Origin: Effrenium voratum
Lineage: Eukaryota > Sar > Dinophyceae > Suessiales > Symbiodiniaceae
Direction of reading: 5' to 3'
NCBI GenBank assembly: GCA_963377175.1
Contig: CAUJNA010000480.1
Span: 697,364-761,363, forward strand
DNA length: 64,000 bases
Shown piece by piece: positions 24,630-35,928 of the stretch. A model generated the notes under the pieces. The model had not been told where the DNA came from, made no database searches, and worked only from the letters and a program-made list of their open reading frames with translations. The position numbers and the translations under genes were made by a program. The stretch's first letter is position 1. Each line of letters starts with the position of its first letter.

Positions 24630-26745
24630 TCTTTGAGTGACGAGGAGCCGTTTGAGCAGCTGGCCAGCAGCACCTCTCAGCAGCTTCCTAGTCGAAAGAA
24701 GCCGGCTAAGCGAAAGCAACCCAAATCCCTTGCTCCGCTTGATGTAGATGCCCTTCGCCATCGGGTGGGGAGGAGATGCAACTGCAAAAGCGATTGCTTG
24801 GGGCCTTTCCGTTTGAGGGACCAATTTGAGAGGTGGATCGGGGCCCGCAAAGAGTTTCACAAGCTCACCAAGTTGGAGCAGGACAAGTACGCAGGAGGCT
24901 CAGGTTCCTCATGTTAAGCAACATCACGTTGTCCCATATGCCAAGCGTCCATGACACCAGCCGTCAGGTGTTCCAGTTGCTCCAGCGCCAGGAGAGCGCC
25001 TGCCGTGGTGTGACTCACATCTTGTTTCTCGGCGAGCAAGTGTGCAACCGGGGGTTTCTGGCCCTGATGGGGGTTGGTAAGCAACGCTTTGCCAAAATGC
25101 ACAAAGCGGTGGCCACTGGTTCTGAGCAGTGCCCGTTTGACCTTCGATGTGTTCCTCGTGCAAGGGGGCCGGCAAGCGACAAGCGACAAAAGGTGCACGA
25201 TTTTCTGATGTTCCTCTATGAAACGGCAGCAGAGTCCTTACCAGACAACATGAACTCCAACAAGCGGCCGCGTCAAGCCTCCAGAAAAATTGACCCTGTC
25301 AACCTCGACCGGAGCAAGGTCCGACACTTGCCGCCGGGCACCTATCACGACTATTTGAGACTTCTCCGGGCTCAGAACCCTACAGAAAAGTTCAGCTACA
25401 AATTGTTCGCTGATGTCCCTCGCCTAGTATTTGGCAACGAGTTTGTTCTTGATTGTTTCGACTTTTGAGTGTTTGCTTTCATGCGACGATGGCTTCCTTA
25501 GGTATGGATGGATTCCTTCATGGATCTGCTCAGGATTCGAACCTCAACCCACCACAGCAAGTGCACGACGTGTATAAAACACCATGTCATCATTCGACGC
25601 ACTGGGCATACCATGTCAGCACGCCTTGCACAGCTTCAGCTATTCCGGCAACATCTAAGACGTCAGTATGCTGACCGCCAGGTCTATTGGAAATGCAGGA
25701 GTCTAAGCCGCCTCGGGGCCATCACAAAGGTGCCACACGAGATCACTATCATCATCGATAGTTTTGATCAGGCGAAGCACAGCTGGCCAAAGTCACAGAC
25801 CCTTCAAGCAAAAGAGTTCTCGGCTGTGCACCGGCCGCGACTGGCTTCGACAACAATTATCGTTCATGGATACTATGTACTCACATCGCTTTCGCCGCCG
25901 AACGTGAGTTGCAACAGTTCGCGAAGCGCCGAGTTAATAGGTTACACCCTTGGGAGGCTCCACTCGCTTGGCTTGGACCTTCGTATGTCGCACGTCGGGG
26001 TCCAAGCCGACAATTGCTCCAAGGAGGGCAAGAACAACTGCTGTCTGCAGCTGCTTGCCTCACTAGTTGCAACGCACCGAATACGCTCAGCCAGTTTATC
26101 ATGCCTGACCAGTGGCCATAGCCATGAAGATATCGATGCTTATTTCAGTGTGGTGTCGAACTGGTTACAGCGATATCCTGTTCTAGAGGATCCGGACAGC
26201 TTCAAACAGGCAATGGAAGAGTTTCTTCAGCAACCTCATGTCCGGGAACATGAGCCACACCGTGAAGTCAAGATTGTTGCTCGATATCGAGACTGGTTCC
26301 TTGGCTTTTCTCCTGGTGTGTTTTGCAACGCTACCGCTTGATCACACGTTATGCCTTTGACCGCTGCTCCAAGGAAACACTTCCTCGCGGGCGTGTTCCA
26401 GAACTGTCACCTGAAAGGAATCGGAGGGCCTGGAGCCCCACACTTGATGAAGCTGCAACGCTTCTGTGACTCAGGACCCCGTTGCGCATTTGAGTGGCCA
26501 ATCGTTTTGCCTCGCCCTGGTCCTTCACTTGTTTGCAGCGTAGGTCTCCAACGCGAACACATCACCGACAATTTCTGGAGCAGGAAGGACGTTCCCTGGC
26601 ACCAGTCTGATGTCATCTTGAGGCCCTGTTAAATTGCCTGCGTCTTAGTCTTGCCCTGTGTTGTTGCAGGTCGAAGCAGTTCATGTCCGATCCCGAGTGG
26701 AAGCTACAATGCTTTCGATATCTTCCTGCAGAAACCGTGCAGTCT
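24630..26745 (+). CDS. DUF7869-like, transposase-derived type gene (multi-exon)
   Basis: Four or five plus-strand exons fit one protein. About 24630-24890 has DALRHRVGRRCNCKSDCLGP; about 24965-25440 has EQVCNRGFLALMGVGKQRFA; 25508-26335 has SKCTTCIKHH then ITIIIDSFDQAKHSWPK, VGVQADNCSKEGKNN and SGHSHEDIDAYFSVVSNWL; 26351-26632 has LKGIGGPGAPHLMKL; about 26672-26745 has FMSDPEWKLQCFRYL. The spaced Asp residues and the HSHEDID block resemble the DUF7869 family, which has an RNase-H-like transposase look. Whether it is a live element or a domesticated host gene cannot be told. No terminal repeats were found. Confidence 0.6.
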
Positions 26746-27095
26746 GTGGGCTGCGCCGCCCCGCCAGGCCGGACGTTCTAGTTGTTGTTCTCTTGATTGA
26801 TGTTTTGCAAGCTGATGCCAGTCTACGTGCAAGAAGAGCACAACAGCGAGTCTGAAGAGAATAAAAACTATGTGAAGCTGGCTGCGTTGTTGCGCCGTAT
26901 CCTCATGTCCGGAGTGCGGCGTGTGACATTCTTCCCATTTCTTGTTCCGAGGCCAAGAGCCGTTCCGTCTGCACAGGGCAGCGAAATTCATCGAACTCTT
27001 GGCCGAGGGCAGAAATCTGAACACGCCCTTGCTAGACGTGTCCTGGCGCGGTCCTTATTTCGGCTTGCTTCCCTGCCAAAGCCCTAGGGCGCTAC

Positions 27096-27905
27096 TTGCT
27101 CCTGGCCCTGCAGTTGGTGCTGGGGTTGCTGGAGAAGGGCCTGTGGCCGCCCAGCTGCGCCGCCCTCATGCAGTTCCTTGTATGTCGCCCAGTTACCTTG
27201 CCACATGAGGCGCCGAACAACCTGGCCTTGCTCACTGACAAGCCAAAAGGACAAGCTTTTGCCCGCTACAAGCGCTCACGAGGCGATCGCGCACGGGGTG
27301 TTCAATGAAGTTTACACTTCAGCATCAGGCCCACTGGCACCATGGGAGCGGCACCTTTCGAACACACCCGAGCTTCTTAGATTGTTGACTGCCAGAATGG
27401 GCCAAGACTTCCTTTCCCTCAACCCCAAAATGCGCAAGGCTTGGAACCAGAAGGAGTTGGACCTTTGTCTGCCTATAGTCTTTGTGGCGGGTTGGGTTAA
27501 GGGTGGACCCCTTGCAACTGAAAGCCGCTTTGTTTTTAGTATCGTGATTCACCCAGCAAAGCAAGTTGCGTCGGTCGGGGATGAAGGTATCAAAGCAGCT
27601 CAGTCATCAGCTCTTGTGTTGACAGGGTGCCTTGTTTGAGGAGAAGCGTCATTTATTTAGTGTGCCTTTTTTTGGGACTTCTATGGGGCGCCAACCAACA
27701 ACTAAGGAGAATCTTCATCGCGTGTGCGGTGGCTATCAGGCCTGCATGGCGCAGCTCGCCGCCTCCGTTCCTGAGAGCTTTCTGCAGAACGTGACAGCAG
27801 ACATCGAGAAGGTGTTGCTTTGGTCTGCAATTGGCTCCACACGACGGGAAACATTGACACTTAGTTTGGTTGGGGCCAACCATTTGCATCAGTATTGCTT
27901 TGGAT
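27096..27905 (+). CDS. Exon candidates of an unknown plus-strand gene
   Basis: Several plus-strand open pieces have protein-like composition: LLALQLVLGLLEKGLWPPSC (about 27100), WERHLSNTPELLRLLTARMG (about 27340) and LAASVPESFLQNVTADIEKV (about 27750). They may continue the preceding gene or start the one ending at 34478. No domain is recognised. Confidence 0.35.
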
Positions 27906-29200
27906 GAAACGTGTGCGTCAATCCTGACTACTTCGGCTTCAATCGACCCAGAAATGTGCTTTGGTGATTGTGTTGTTCCTGTTTCGTACTACTTGTGCCG
28001 CAAACCGGCTAAGACCCCTAGAAGTTGGAACTGTTGTGTTTACCGGTTACATGTTGAGTCTTCTGTGAACTGTTGTGTTCAACAACCCTTCAAACCATTC
28101 CCTAAAGCATATCAAAGCCCTGGGCGGGGGAGTGGTGCGCAAATCCTCGCTTCTTGGTCGAAACATGTTGGTGTCCGGGCCACTTTTGGCTGCAAAATTA
28201 TCGCAAAACGACGCAACATCGGGTCAACTGGCATGGACTGCTGGCATGCCCTGAGACGACACCACACACACACAGTGTCAAGGGACGTGCAATGATGTCA
28301 GATTTTGCTGGCTCATACCAAACTACCTCACATTAGTTTGTCAGCGGTTCGTGCTAGAACGCCCAGCTTTTTCCAACGGCACCCATTACCAACAACCCCC
28401 AGACATTTGTGGGCGCTTGAAGTTTCAAGCTCGGAAACACGATAGACACGGACATCAAACTCGGTCTGGAATCTTACATACCATGTGCACCAACCCCAAT
28501 TTCGAAATCAGTGAAACACATGTCAGCAATATACGTGCATATACATGTTGGACCATGCGGAACATGTGCATCGGTTTTCCGCTTGGATTCAAATGAATAC
28601 TCACAAGTGTCTTGATCGGGAGCCACGTGCGTCATTGGCAGCATTCACGCAAACCGCGCGTAACCATCTTGTGCATCACTCTAGAATTGGAAACACCCGT
28701 TTTGAACAATCTCGCGACTCAGTCAGGTTTTTGCTTCGGCACGGGGATGCGGAGATTACGGTGATGCTGGAATCTTCTGTGCCCCCAGCGGACCTGGGTA
28801 AGGTCACCATCTTTGCCACACAGATCGCCAAGTACCAGCAACAGGCTCGTTTTTGAATGGGCTTTTTGATACTGGCCATAACGAGTCCGATGTTTCTTCA
28901 TTTGGTTTTTGAACGGGTCTTTTGCACGTTTTGTTTAACGGGTCTTTTTCGAACGGGGGTGTTTCGAACGTTTGTCTGAATGCTTTTTGAAAGGGTTTTG
29001 TATGGTTTTGTTTCACGGGTTGCGCCTGCCAAGCACCTTGAAGGTTGATGAGAGCAAAGTCACCGAGGCAGCCCAGCGCCCCAGCAGCAACCAGCGTCTT
29101 GTCCAGGCAGATTCGGCGGCGCTGACCTACCAAGGCTCTCGGCGCAGCTGCAACAAACAACGTTCAAGCAGCTGGAGCTGAGTGTGTCCACCGACATGGA
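27906..29200. other. Host stretch with repeat copy and degenerate AACGGGT repeats
   Basis: It contains the second copy of the dispersed repeat (28105-28395), one exon-like piece near 28650-28850 (TARNHLVHHSRIGNTRFEQS) and, at about 28905-29010, loosely repeated AACGGGTCTTTT/TCGAACGG units. Confidence 0.45.
28105..28395 (+). repeat. Diverged dispersed repeat, copy 2
   Basis: It has the same order of landmarks as 22965-23290 in the same orientation. The two copies are about 5.1 kb apart and flank the DUF7869-like gene. Confidence 0.55.
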
Positions 29201-29212
29201 CAAGTTGAACAA

Positions 29213-29635
29213 ATGGGCCGCGGACTTCAACGTCCACTCAAGTCAACAGGCACGATGTTAATCACCATCAAAATTGAAGCATATTCCGGTTCAATGATCA
29301 GGCCAACGTTTGTTAAACCAAGTGGAGTTTGCTCTGAGGGCGATCTGGATATCAAGTATCTGGCGAGCCGCTTTCAGAGGGGCAAGGAGGCATGCGACAA
29401 GTTCATGCAGGACAAACACCAGTTCCATCTCTTGTCAACGCTGAACGGCCTCCACGGTGAAGTGGTTCGCAAGCAAGCCGAGCTCGGCTCATCCACGTTC
29501 CTTGGCTGGGCCAAGGCTGAGAGTGACCCTGTTCGGTTTCTCACACTTGTTCGGTTTCCCAGGCTTACCATCATCATCGTTGACCTGACCCTGTGGCCTA
29601 ACCGACTCTTGATAGACTTAGTTCCGATTTCGTGA
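29213..29635 (+). CDS. Exon candidate of unknown gene
   Basis: The open plus frame has a protein-like core at about 29340-29520 (LDIKYLASRFQRGKEACDKF, then MQDKHQFHLLSTLNGLHGEV and FLGWAKAESDP). It lies between non-coding stretches and could belong to the gene ending at 34478. No domain is recognised. Confidence 0.4.
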   Translation: MGRGLQRPLKSTGTMLITIKIEAYSGSMIRPTFVKPSGVCSEGDLDIKYLASRFQRGKEACDKFMQDKHQFHLLSTLNGLHGEVVRKQAELGSSTFLGWAKAESDPVRFLTLVRFPRLTIIIVDLTLWPNRLLIDLVPIS

Positions 29636-29889
29636 TGGGCTCTATTTACTTGAGTTTATTGTTCCATTGTCTAAGGACTGTTGGCAGTGGACGAATGCAT
29701 GAGCCTTATCCAGGCAGTGTGCAGTGGCAACGCCTCTACAGTGGCCTTTGTCATGATGCCCCAGTGGCACTCCAGCACAAGCAGGAGCACAACTGTGAAG
29801 AACAGGCGGTTGGTTGAGGACAAGCTTATGGGGACTCTTGGTTGAAGCCCTTCTCACACCCAATCTTATCCATCCCCAAACCGGCCAAC

Positions 29890-30480
29890 CTCCAAAGTTG
29901 AGCCCAGTCAGACTCCAACCCTATCAAACTCCAACCCTATCAAACTCCAACCCTACCAAACTCCAGCCCTAACTCCAACCCGACCAAACTCCAACCCTAA
30001 CTCCAATCCTGCCAAACTCCGGCCTAGCAAGCTCCACCCCTCTCAACCCGCAGCCGCCTAAAATCCAACCCATCAAATTACAACCCCAATCCAGTCAAGC
30101 TCCAACCCTACCAAGCTGCAACCCTATCCAACCTACCAAGCCCACAGACTCCAGCCCTACCAAGGCCCAACCCTATCCAACTTATTGAGCTCCAACCCCC
30201 GTGTGGATCAAGCCATCAAACTCCGACCATATCCAACTCCAAATCCCCAGTCTCACTGGTTCCAGCCCGATCAAGCCCCAACCCCGTCGCGACCCTCCCT
30301 TTCAAGACGCAACCCTATCACGCTACAACCTTGCCAACTTCCAACCCTAGCAAACTTCACACCTTCAACTCTGTCAAACTTTAGCCCTGTCACATCCTGG
30401 GTCCAAAACAATTCGTGTGACATGCTCGACAAGCTCAACCCTATCAGACTCAAACCTCATCAAGCTTTAAACCCCGTTAA
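29890..30480. repeat. Degenerate CTCCAACCCTA minisatellite
   Basis: Roughly 12-17 bp units of the form (C)AAACTCCAACCCTAT/C repeat with growing divergence over about 590 bp. The AACCCTA core recalls telomere sequence but the spacing and variation do not match a telomeric array. Confidence 0.75.
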
Positions 30481-30889
30481 AATGCCGCTGCTTGTCTCAG
30501 GATTGGTGACCTGTATGAGATCTCGGTTACCTTCAACACTTCGGACCATGCTGGCGACAGAAGGAAGACATCGCAACAGTGCGCCGTAGCTTTTAATCAT
30601 TGAACTTCTCCCTGCACCTTGCCAACAATGGTTCACATGTGTTTTTCAATTGAGGTCTCGGGACCATGGGCGCCACGCAGAACACCGCGCCTTTTGCAAA
30701 GTCGAGGGCACTGCTCGGCAACATTGCAGGAGCTCCGCGCGCTCGCGTAGTCGATCTCCAAAACCCAGAGGCGGACAAGCCACTGGCTCCTCATTGGCGG
30801 GCGCTTTGGCAAAACAGGTTTTGTTGACCCGTTGCAAAATCCACTCAAAATGGTTCTTGGACAACTTGCTCCCGTTTTTGAGAACTCTT

Positions 30890-32620
30890 GATTTCAGGTG
30901 CAACAACGTGGGGTGGCAGGTTGCCGCGCAATCTTGGATGGGCTGCTTGAAGGGATGGACATTCAGGAGAACCAGCCGCTTCTCATAGTGGACGCCATGC
31001 CAAACAGGTTTCTCAGTTCACTATCTAGTGTCGGGCATCCATGCACGCTTGAATGTGTTGCCAACGGAAACAAAGGTTCCATGAGTGGAGTTCTGCTTCG
31101 TGGGAACTTCAGCTGAACAAGCTGCAGGGGGGCACCGAGACCACACACTGCCAAAAGATGCAGACCTATTTCATGGCTGTCTTCCATGTGGATGACTCCG
31201 CGCGCTGCGATGCAGTGCGGGCAACGATGAATGGCCGGATTTTATCCCAATGGTGGGATTCCTCTTCGGAAGCCGGACCGGCGTCGCGGCCGGAAAGCCA
31301 ATTCTCTGTGCCCCTGCCATCCTTGGAAGTGGTGTCGGTGGCCAATGGCCAAGCTCAGTCCCTTAGACCCGAACAATCCTTTGTAGGATTGCAGAGTTTG
31401 AATCTCATTCAAAATTCGTACGTCCGGGTTGCAAGCCTAATTGCTTGCTAGTGTGAGGCTTCCCGACCTCGTGAAGCAGAAGTACGCATCAACCCACAGC
31501 TCTGCGTTGGCAGACATGGAGGAATCGTTTCAACACGCGCCTTTCTTTTTCGTGGGGGTTCTTCTCCTTTTTTTTTTTGCAAACCACATGCACCTACACC
31601 ACAATCCCTACTTCTTTTCCCACTGCCAAGCTCTGCCATCGGTTTTGGAGCTCCTAGTACCCAAGGAAACTGCCTGTGCCAATTGTCCAAATATCACACG
31701 CTTCAATTTTTAGACCATTAGGCCGCACGTTTTTCAACCGAGGGTGGCCAACTCCTGCACCATCGCCCGATGCACTTCTTTGACCGTGGCCCTCACGACA
31801 TCAGGGGACCTGTGGATCCTGAACAAGTCGACCACCGAGCAAACGCTCACTGCTGGGGAACTCTTTGGGTTCAATTTTGGGGCCTTCGCCGATATGCCAT
31901 CAGGCCCGGGTCCCTTGTGCCAAGTTCCGTTTGCAAAGCAGCAGCTCCCTCCTCGCGCCAGGAACGGTGGGCCAGTCGCAGGACCACATTCCTTGGCTGA
32001 TCGTGGACGACATGCAGCTGGTGTCCCTACTCCCAGGGGTTGGCGGAAGTGGCACCAAAGACATGCTGACTGTGGCAGATGTGATGTGCCGAATCACGCG
32101 CGAAAGGGGGGTCACGGAAAGCAAGGTGGTTGATCATGACCTGGATGCTAAAAAAACTGCCGCTTGCCAAGTGCTTTGTCGCTTTTGCAAACTGGTTTCG
32201 GCACGAGGGTGCCATTTCATTGTCAATGACAATTGTGTTGATCGAAGTTTGGGCTCTGCAGAAAACCAATTCGTACTTCAACGTTCCTTACTCAACTCAA
32301 AACCATCATGGCCGTCGAGCCCCATTAACTTTGTATTTTGGTTTTCGATTTTTTCTGGATTAAGTTGTTTGCTGACCCCACCATTCAGGCTGACACCGAC
32401 GGAACAAGTCGGCCCATGAGCTTCCGGTATACCGTGAAGCCTCGCATGAAAGTGAACGCCTTCAAGCCCAAGGAGCTCACCGCCGAGGAAAAGGGCGCTG
32501 GCGAACTGCGGGCCTCGCAGTTCGGGGCTTTGTGGTGCAACAAGTTTGCCAGCATCCCGAAAAACAAGGATTGTGGCATCATCTGGGAGGCACGGGGTTG
32601 GGTTGCTCTCTCAATTTGTT
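30890..32620 (+). CDS. Exon candidates of unknown plus-strand gene
   Basis: Protein-like plus-strand pieces occur at about 31160-31380 (FMAVFHVDDSARCDAVRATM), 31795-31900 (SGDLWILNKSTTEQTLTAGE), 31995-32160 (DDMQLVSLLPGVGGSGTKDM) and 32390-32600 (MSFRYTVKPRMKVNAFKPKE). They are probably internal exons of the gene ending at 34478. No conserved domain is recognised. Confidence 0.4.
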
Positions 32621-33407
32621 AGGTCGTGTGATCTTTTTGAAGCATCATTGAATCAAGAATCGGCCAAGATGGCCCCGCAACAGTTTTGTAAAATACTTGT
32701 CGCCCCAAATAGTTTGATGGCAACCGTTTTCAATTGCCTAACGTTCCCAGAAGCGTTTTTTGCCAGTGTGGCAAGCAGCTTGAATAAGATTGCTGGTTTT
32801 CCCACAAAGTATGAGCGCTTAGGGTTTGCTTCCAAATCACATGTTGCAACAGTTTGGGCTTTGACCCCTATGGCACCACGACAGGTGAAGGTGGGTGAAG
32901 AAGTTCCGGCAACCGTTGCTCCAACCAAGCCGAAGTTTTGTCTTCTCTGCAAGGCAGTGCTGAAGGTGGCAAGTGCCATCAAGATTACTTAGCAGGCGCA
33001 CGCATGCGCAAGTAGGATTTGTGTGTGTGCGCAAGGGAGCATGACAATGAGTCAACATGCATCGCATGAGAGCCGGACTTGACCGACACACACATTTCAT
33101 ATGATCATGCGGGTGGTTCCTGGGAGTCACACACACACCAAGTGTCCGTGCCTGACACACGCACCAACGCAGCTTCGGAAAACAATTGTGAGACATGTGG
33201 CAACCTGACACTCAAAGCTTGTTTTTGAGGGTCTGTGGATTCATAGCTTGACAATCTCCCATTTGAGGGCTTGTTTCAAAACGTTGGGTTTGAAAGCTTG
33301 CTTCAACGACTCAAACTGCTCCCTCAAAGATTTGTGGATCAGGACTTGATGTGAGGGTTGATGAGGGTTTTGGCTCGTGAACACTTCGCAGGTGTCTTAG
33401 GGCTGCC

Positions 33408-34478
33408 ATGGTTGTGCCGGCCATCACGGCCCTTTCTGATGATGAGCCAACTGACCCTCCGGAACCGAAAGCAAAGGCGAAGACTAAGCCCAAAGCCAGA
33501 CCCAAAGTGGCAGCCGAACCAACAGACCCTGAGCCACACCACCCTCAGCCAAAGCCAAAGCCAAAGCGAAAAGCGCAGGCGAAGAGTTCTAAGCCAAAGG
33601 CGAAGGCGAAAACCAAAGCCGTTGCCAAGAAGCCCGCCGCCGCGGAAGATGATGATGGCGCCAGCGCGCCCAGCATGAAACGACCGGCGGCCGCGGTCAC
33701 AGATGACCATGTCAAAGTTTCTAAGTACAAATACAAGGCCACTGGAAAATGGGGCTTCAAGGTCAATGGCCGGGAGGTGATGGGTGCTTCTTGGTGCTAC
33801 TTATGTTTTTTGATTTTCTGATTTTCGTTTATGTTTTTCACCCTGAGGTTAAGCCAATGGAAGGCATCGATGATGCAACACTGGAAACGGTTGCTGCAAC
33901 TTGCCCTGCAAACCGGGTCCCGAAGTGGTCCAAAGCAAGGCACTATGAGTTGGTCTCAATGCGAAAATGCGTGTTTTGCTAAGGAAGCGGTTCGATGCGA
34001 ACTCGTCAAGACAAAGGGTGATACTTCCGCTGCTTTGACCTTGAGAGCAGCTGGGCCGATCAATCATGTCAAGCTTCCACACCCCCGAACAAGATTCAGT
34101 TTAAACCGGCTATGTGGAAACCCTGTTTGCGTTGCCTCTTTTTTGAACACAATTTACAGCAAAGGGTCTAGGATGGTCTAGGGTTCAAACTCAAATCCCA
34201 CATCAAACCCCACCCGGCTCAAACTGCGACATGGGAGTTTTAACCAAGTTCGAACCTTTGAGGAGCGACCTGCCCATGTCCACTATGTTTCCCATGTTGA
34301 GATTAAACGATCGTTCCGGAATTTGTGCTCCACTTTCTTTTGAGCGAAGCTAAAACATGTTTTTTTTCGCAGAAACCAAGCCCTTCGTGATCAAAGCAAG
34401 GCCGAGCCTCCCCAAGACCAAGAAGAAATAGAAGAGGAAACATTGGATATGGACCCTGAGGCCATGTTTTCCCAATAG
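33408..34478 (+). CDS. Lys/Pro/Ala-rich basic nuclear-type protein (last exons)
   Basis: An exon at 33408 to about 33778 encodes an acidic start (MVVPAITALSDDEPTDPPEP), a long Lys/Ala/Pro-rich tract, the motif SMKRPAAAV and a folded-looking end SKYKYKATGKWGFKVNGREV. A middle piece near 33845-33960 (PMEGIDDATLETVAATCPAN) and a last exon 34373-34478, after a T-rich acceptor ending TTCGCAG, give an acidic tail ending DMDPEAMFSQ and TAG. KRPAAA-type basic proteins are frequent in dinoflagellates, and nucleic-acid binding is inferred from charge only. The integrated virus begins 442 bp after this stop codon. Confidence 0.5.
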
Positions 34479-34912
34479 TTATTGCCCTGACCCTTGCCCC
34501 ACCCTTGCAGGTGGACGCGTGACAGCTAGCGAGCTTTCACAGAGCGGCTTTTGCTTAGAGCTTAGTGCCTGAGACCAGGCCGACACAAATCGGCTTGCTT
34601 CGGAAAACAAAGGTCGCGCTGATCTTGGGAGGAAACTCTGAATCTGAAAGCTTTGCTTTGAAAGGCTTCTATTCGACATGGCCACATCTTCAAATTGCGT
34701 TGCCTGCCCAGCCAGGCAGACTCAAAACCCTTTTGGCTTGTATTTTTCCCAGGCGTCCCCCCAGCTTGAAATGGTTTGCAAGGGTCCCGTCAAACTCATT
34801 CATGACACTGTTATATGTTCGTACTGCGTGTCGTCATGCCTTTGGCATTTCCGTTTGTTGGAACAGCCGTTTAAATCTGAAGACTAAGCAGTTTTGTGTC
34901 AAGGTCCCCTCC

Positions 34913-34919
34913 TGAAGCA
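34913..34919 (+). repeat. Target-site duplication, left copy (TGAAGCA)
   Basis: TGAAGCA directly precedes the left TIR and recurs directly after the right TIR at 54712-54718. If the element ends are set one base further out (AGCAAG), the duplication is 5 bp (GAAGC); the sequence cannot separate these readings. Confidence 0.85.
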
Positions 34920-35152
34920 GCAAGAGAGGGCTAACCCACAAGCAAATATCATAGACTCCCCCCTATGGTTTTCACGCAATTTAATAACTGCCCCCCAAAT
35001 CAACCATACCAAAACCATAACATGAGCTTAGGGGTAAGACCCTCATAGAAAAAAACCACCAAACAACAAACCACACAAAAAACCAAACAACCAACCACAC
35101 AATAGACAATTACAAATATATTGAATAAATCTAATAATTGTATCTTATTAGT
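34920..35152 (+). repeat. Left terminal inverted repeat (233 bp)
   Basis: It starts GCAAGAGAGGGCTAACCCAC and is identical, base for base, to the reverse complement of 54479-54711. It contains C/A-rich tracts on this strand (CCCCCC at about 34991, ACAACAAACC-type runs at about 35055-35100). Confidence 0.97.
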
Positions 35153-35177
35153 CTAAAACTATAATTTCAACATTTCA
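35148..35177 (+). repeat. 30-bp direct repeat, copy at left TIR inner edge
   Basis: It is identical to 35899-35928, which covers the last codons and stop of the integrase gene. Five of its bases overlap the inner end of the TIR. It looks like a leftover of a duplication or recombination that placed the 163-residue gene between the TIR and the integrase. Confidence 0.85.
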
Positions 35178-35373
35178 AAGCAGGTAATTTCCTAGTAAGT
35201 TCATCCATATTTTAAAATATAAATTTTAAAAATATAAATTTTAGAAAATATAGTTTTACAAAATTTTCAAAAAATATTATTCCAAAAAATATGATAAATT
35301 ATTTTACAATAAATTTTATCACAAATGTTGTAGACATATTATGGGCAAGGTCTGGTTCATTCGTTTTTTATAA
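35178..35373. other. AT-rich gap between left TIR and first viral gene
   Basis: Very AT-rich with a TTTAAAAT/ATTTTAAA hairpin at about 35210-35231 and tandem AAATATAAATTTTA-like units. No gene is seen. Confidence 0.5.
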
Positions 35374-35865
35374 TTAATCAAATCTTTTTCTAAACATTTT
35401 ATATTTATACAATATGTTAAAATCAACTGCATCTAATTTTTCCTTGCTACAAACCCATCTGTTGCCATTCTTTTTCATTTCGATTAACCATTCAAATTCT
35501 CTAAAGCTTAAATACCACCAATTGGATGTATTTTGACTGTATGAATAGTTTCCAGCATTTCTAATTATGTGTTGGTTGTTGGTTTGTTCCATATATTTTA
35601 TCATTGCATGTTTTAATGGGATGTAATTTTTCGTTTCAATATTGTTTATCATTTTATGATGTTCTGTAATTTCCTTTTCTAACCGTTTTTCAGTTACAAA
35701 TCCGTAACTGTCATCTTCTTCTTCTTCTTCTTCTTCTTCTGTTTTATTATCATTATCACTCAAAAAATCATCAATTATTTTAGTTTCCTGTTGTTCAATA
35801 TAAGTTAAGAATTCATTGATAATTTCTTCCTGTTCAACCTCTGTAAATACAGCCATATTTATCAC
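35374..35865 (-). CDS. Unknown viral protein with acidic run (163 aa)
   Basis: I do not recognise this protein. The first residues (after MINMAV) are acidic and helical, and residues about 65-75 contain a run of Glu/Asp from a GAA microsatellite. The C-terminal half is compact, with WWYLSFREFEWLIEMKKNGN then RWVCSKEKLDAV. A start at the second Met is possible. The shared upstream motif (35869-35908) precedes the start. It is the left-most gene of the virus. Confidence 0.7.
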   Translation of the reverse strand: MINMAVFTEVEQEEIINEFLTYIEQQETKIIDDFLSDNDNKTEEEEEEEEDDSYGFVTEKRLEKEITEHHKMINNIETKNYIPLKHAMIKYMEQTNNQHIIRNAGNYSYSQNTSNWWYLSFREFEWLIEMKKNGNRWVCSKEKLDAVDFNILYKYKMFRKRFD

Positions 35866-35909
35866 TAATATATATAGGTATTATTTCTTTAAACCTTTTT
35901 AGTCTAAAA
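35866..35909 (-). promoter_or_regulatory. Shared upstream motif, copy 1
   Basis: Read on the minus strand, TTTTAGACTAAAAAGG is followed by TTTAAAGAAATAATACC and TATATATA directly before the gene at 35865. Nearly the same block precedes 37402, and shorter forms precede 41544 and 44887. It is a promoter candidate from conservation and position. Confidence 0.65.
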
Positions 35910-35928
35910 CTATAATTTCAACATTTCA
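35899..35928 (+). repeat. 30-bp direct repeat, copy at integrase 3' end
   Basis: It is identical to 35148-35177. It spans the end of the integrase coding region (minus strand, ending EMLKL and TAG) and the first bases of the downstream regulatory block. Confidence 0.85.

Noticed and set aside
29890..30480. Interstitial telomere repeat
   Set aside because: The AACCCTA core recurs, but units are 12-17 bp and irregular, unlike a telomeric array.
33365..33395. Possible dinoflagellate spliced-leader relic (TTTTGGCTCGTGAAC)
   Set aside because: It matches only part of the leader and differs at the conserved end; chance is likely.
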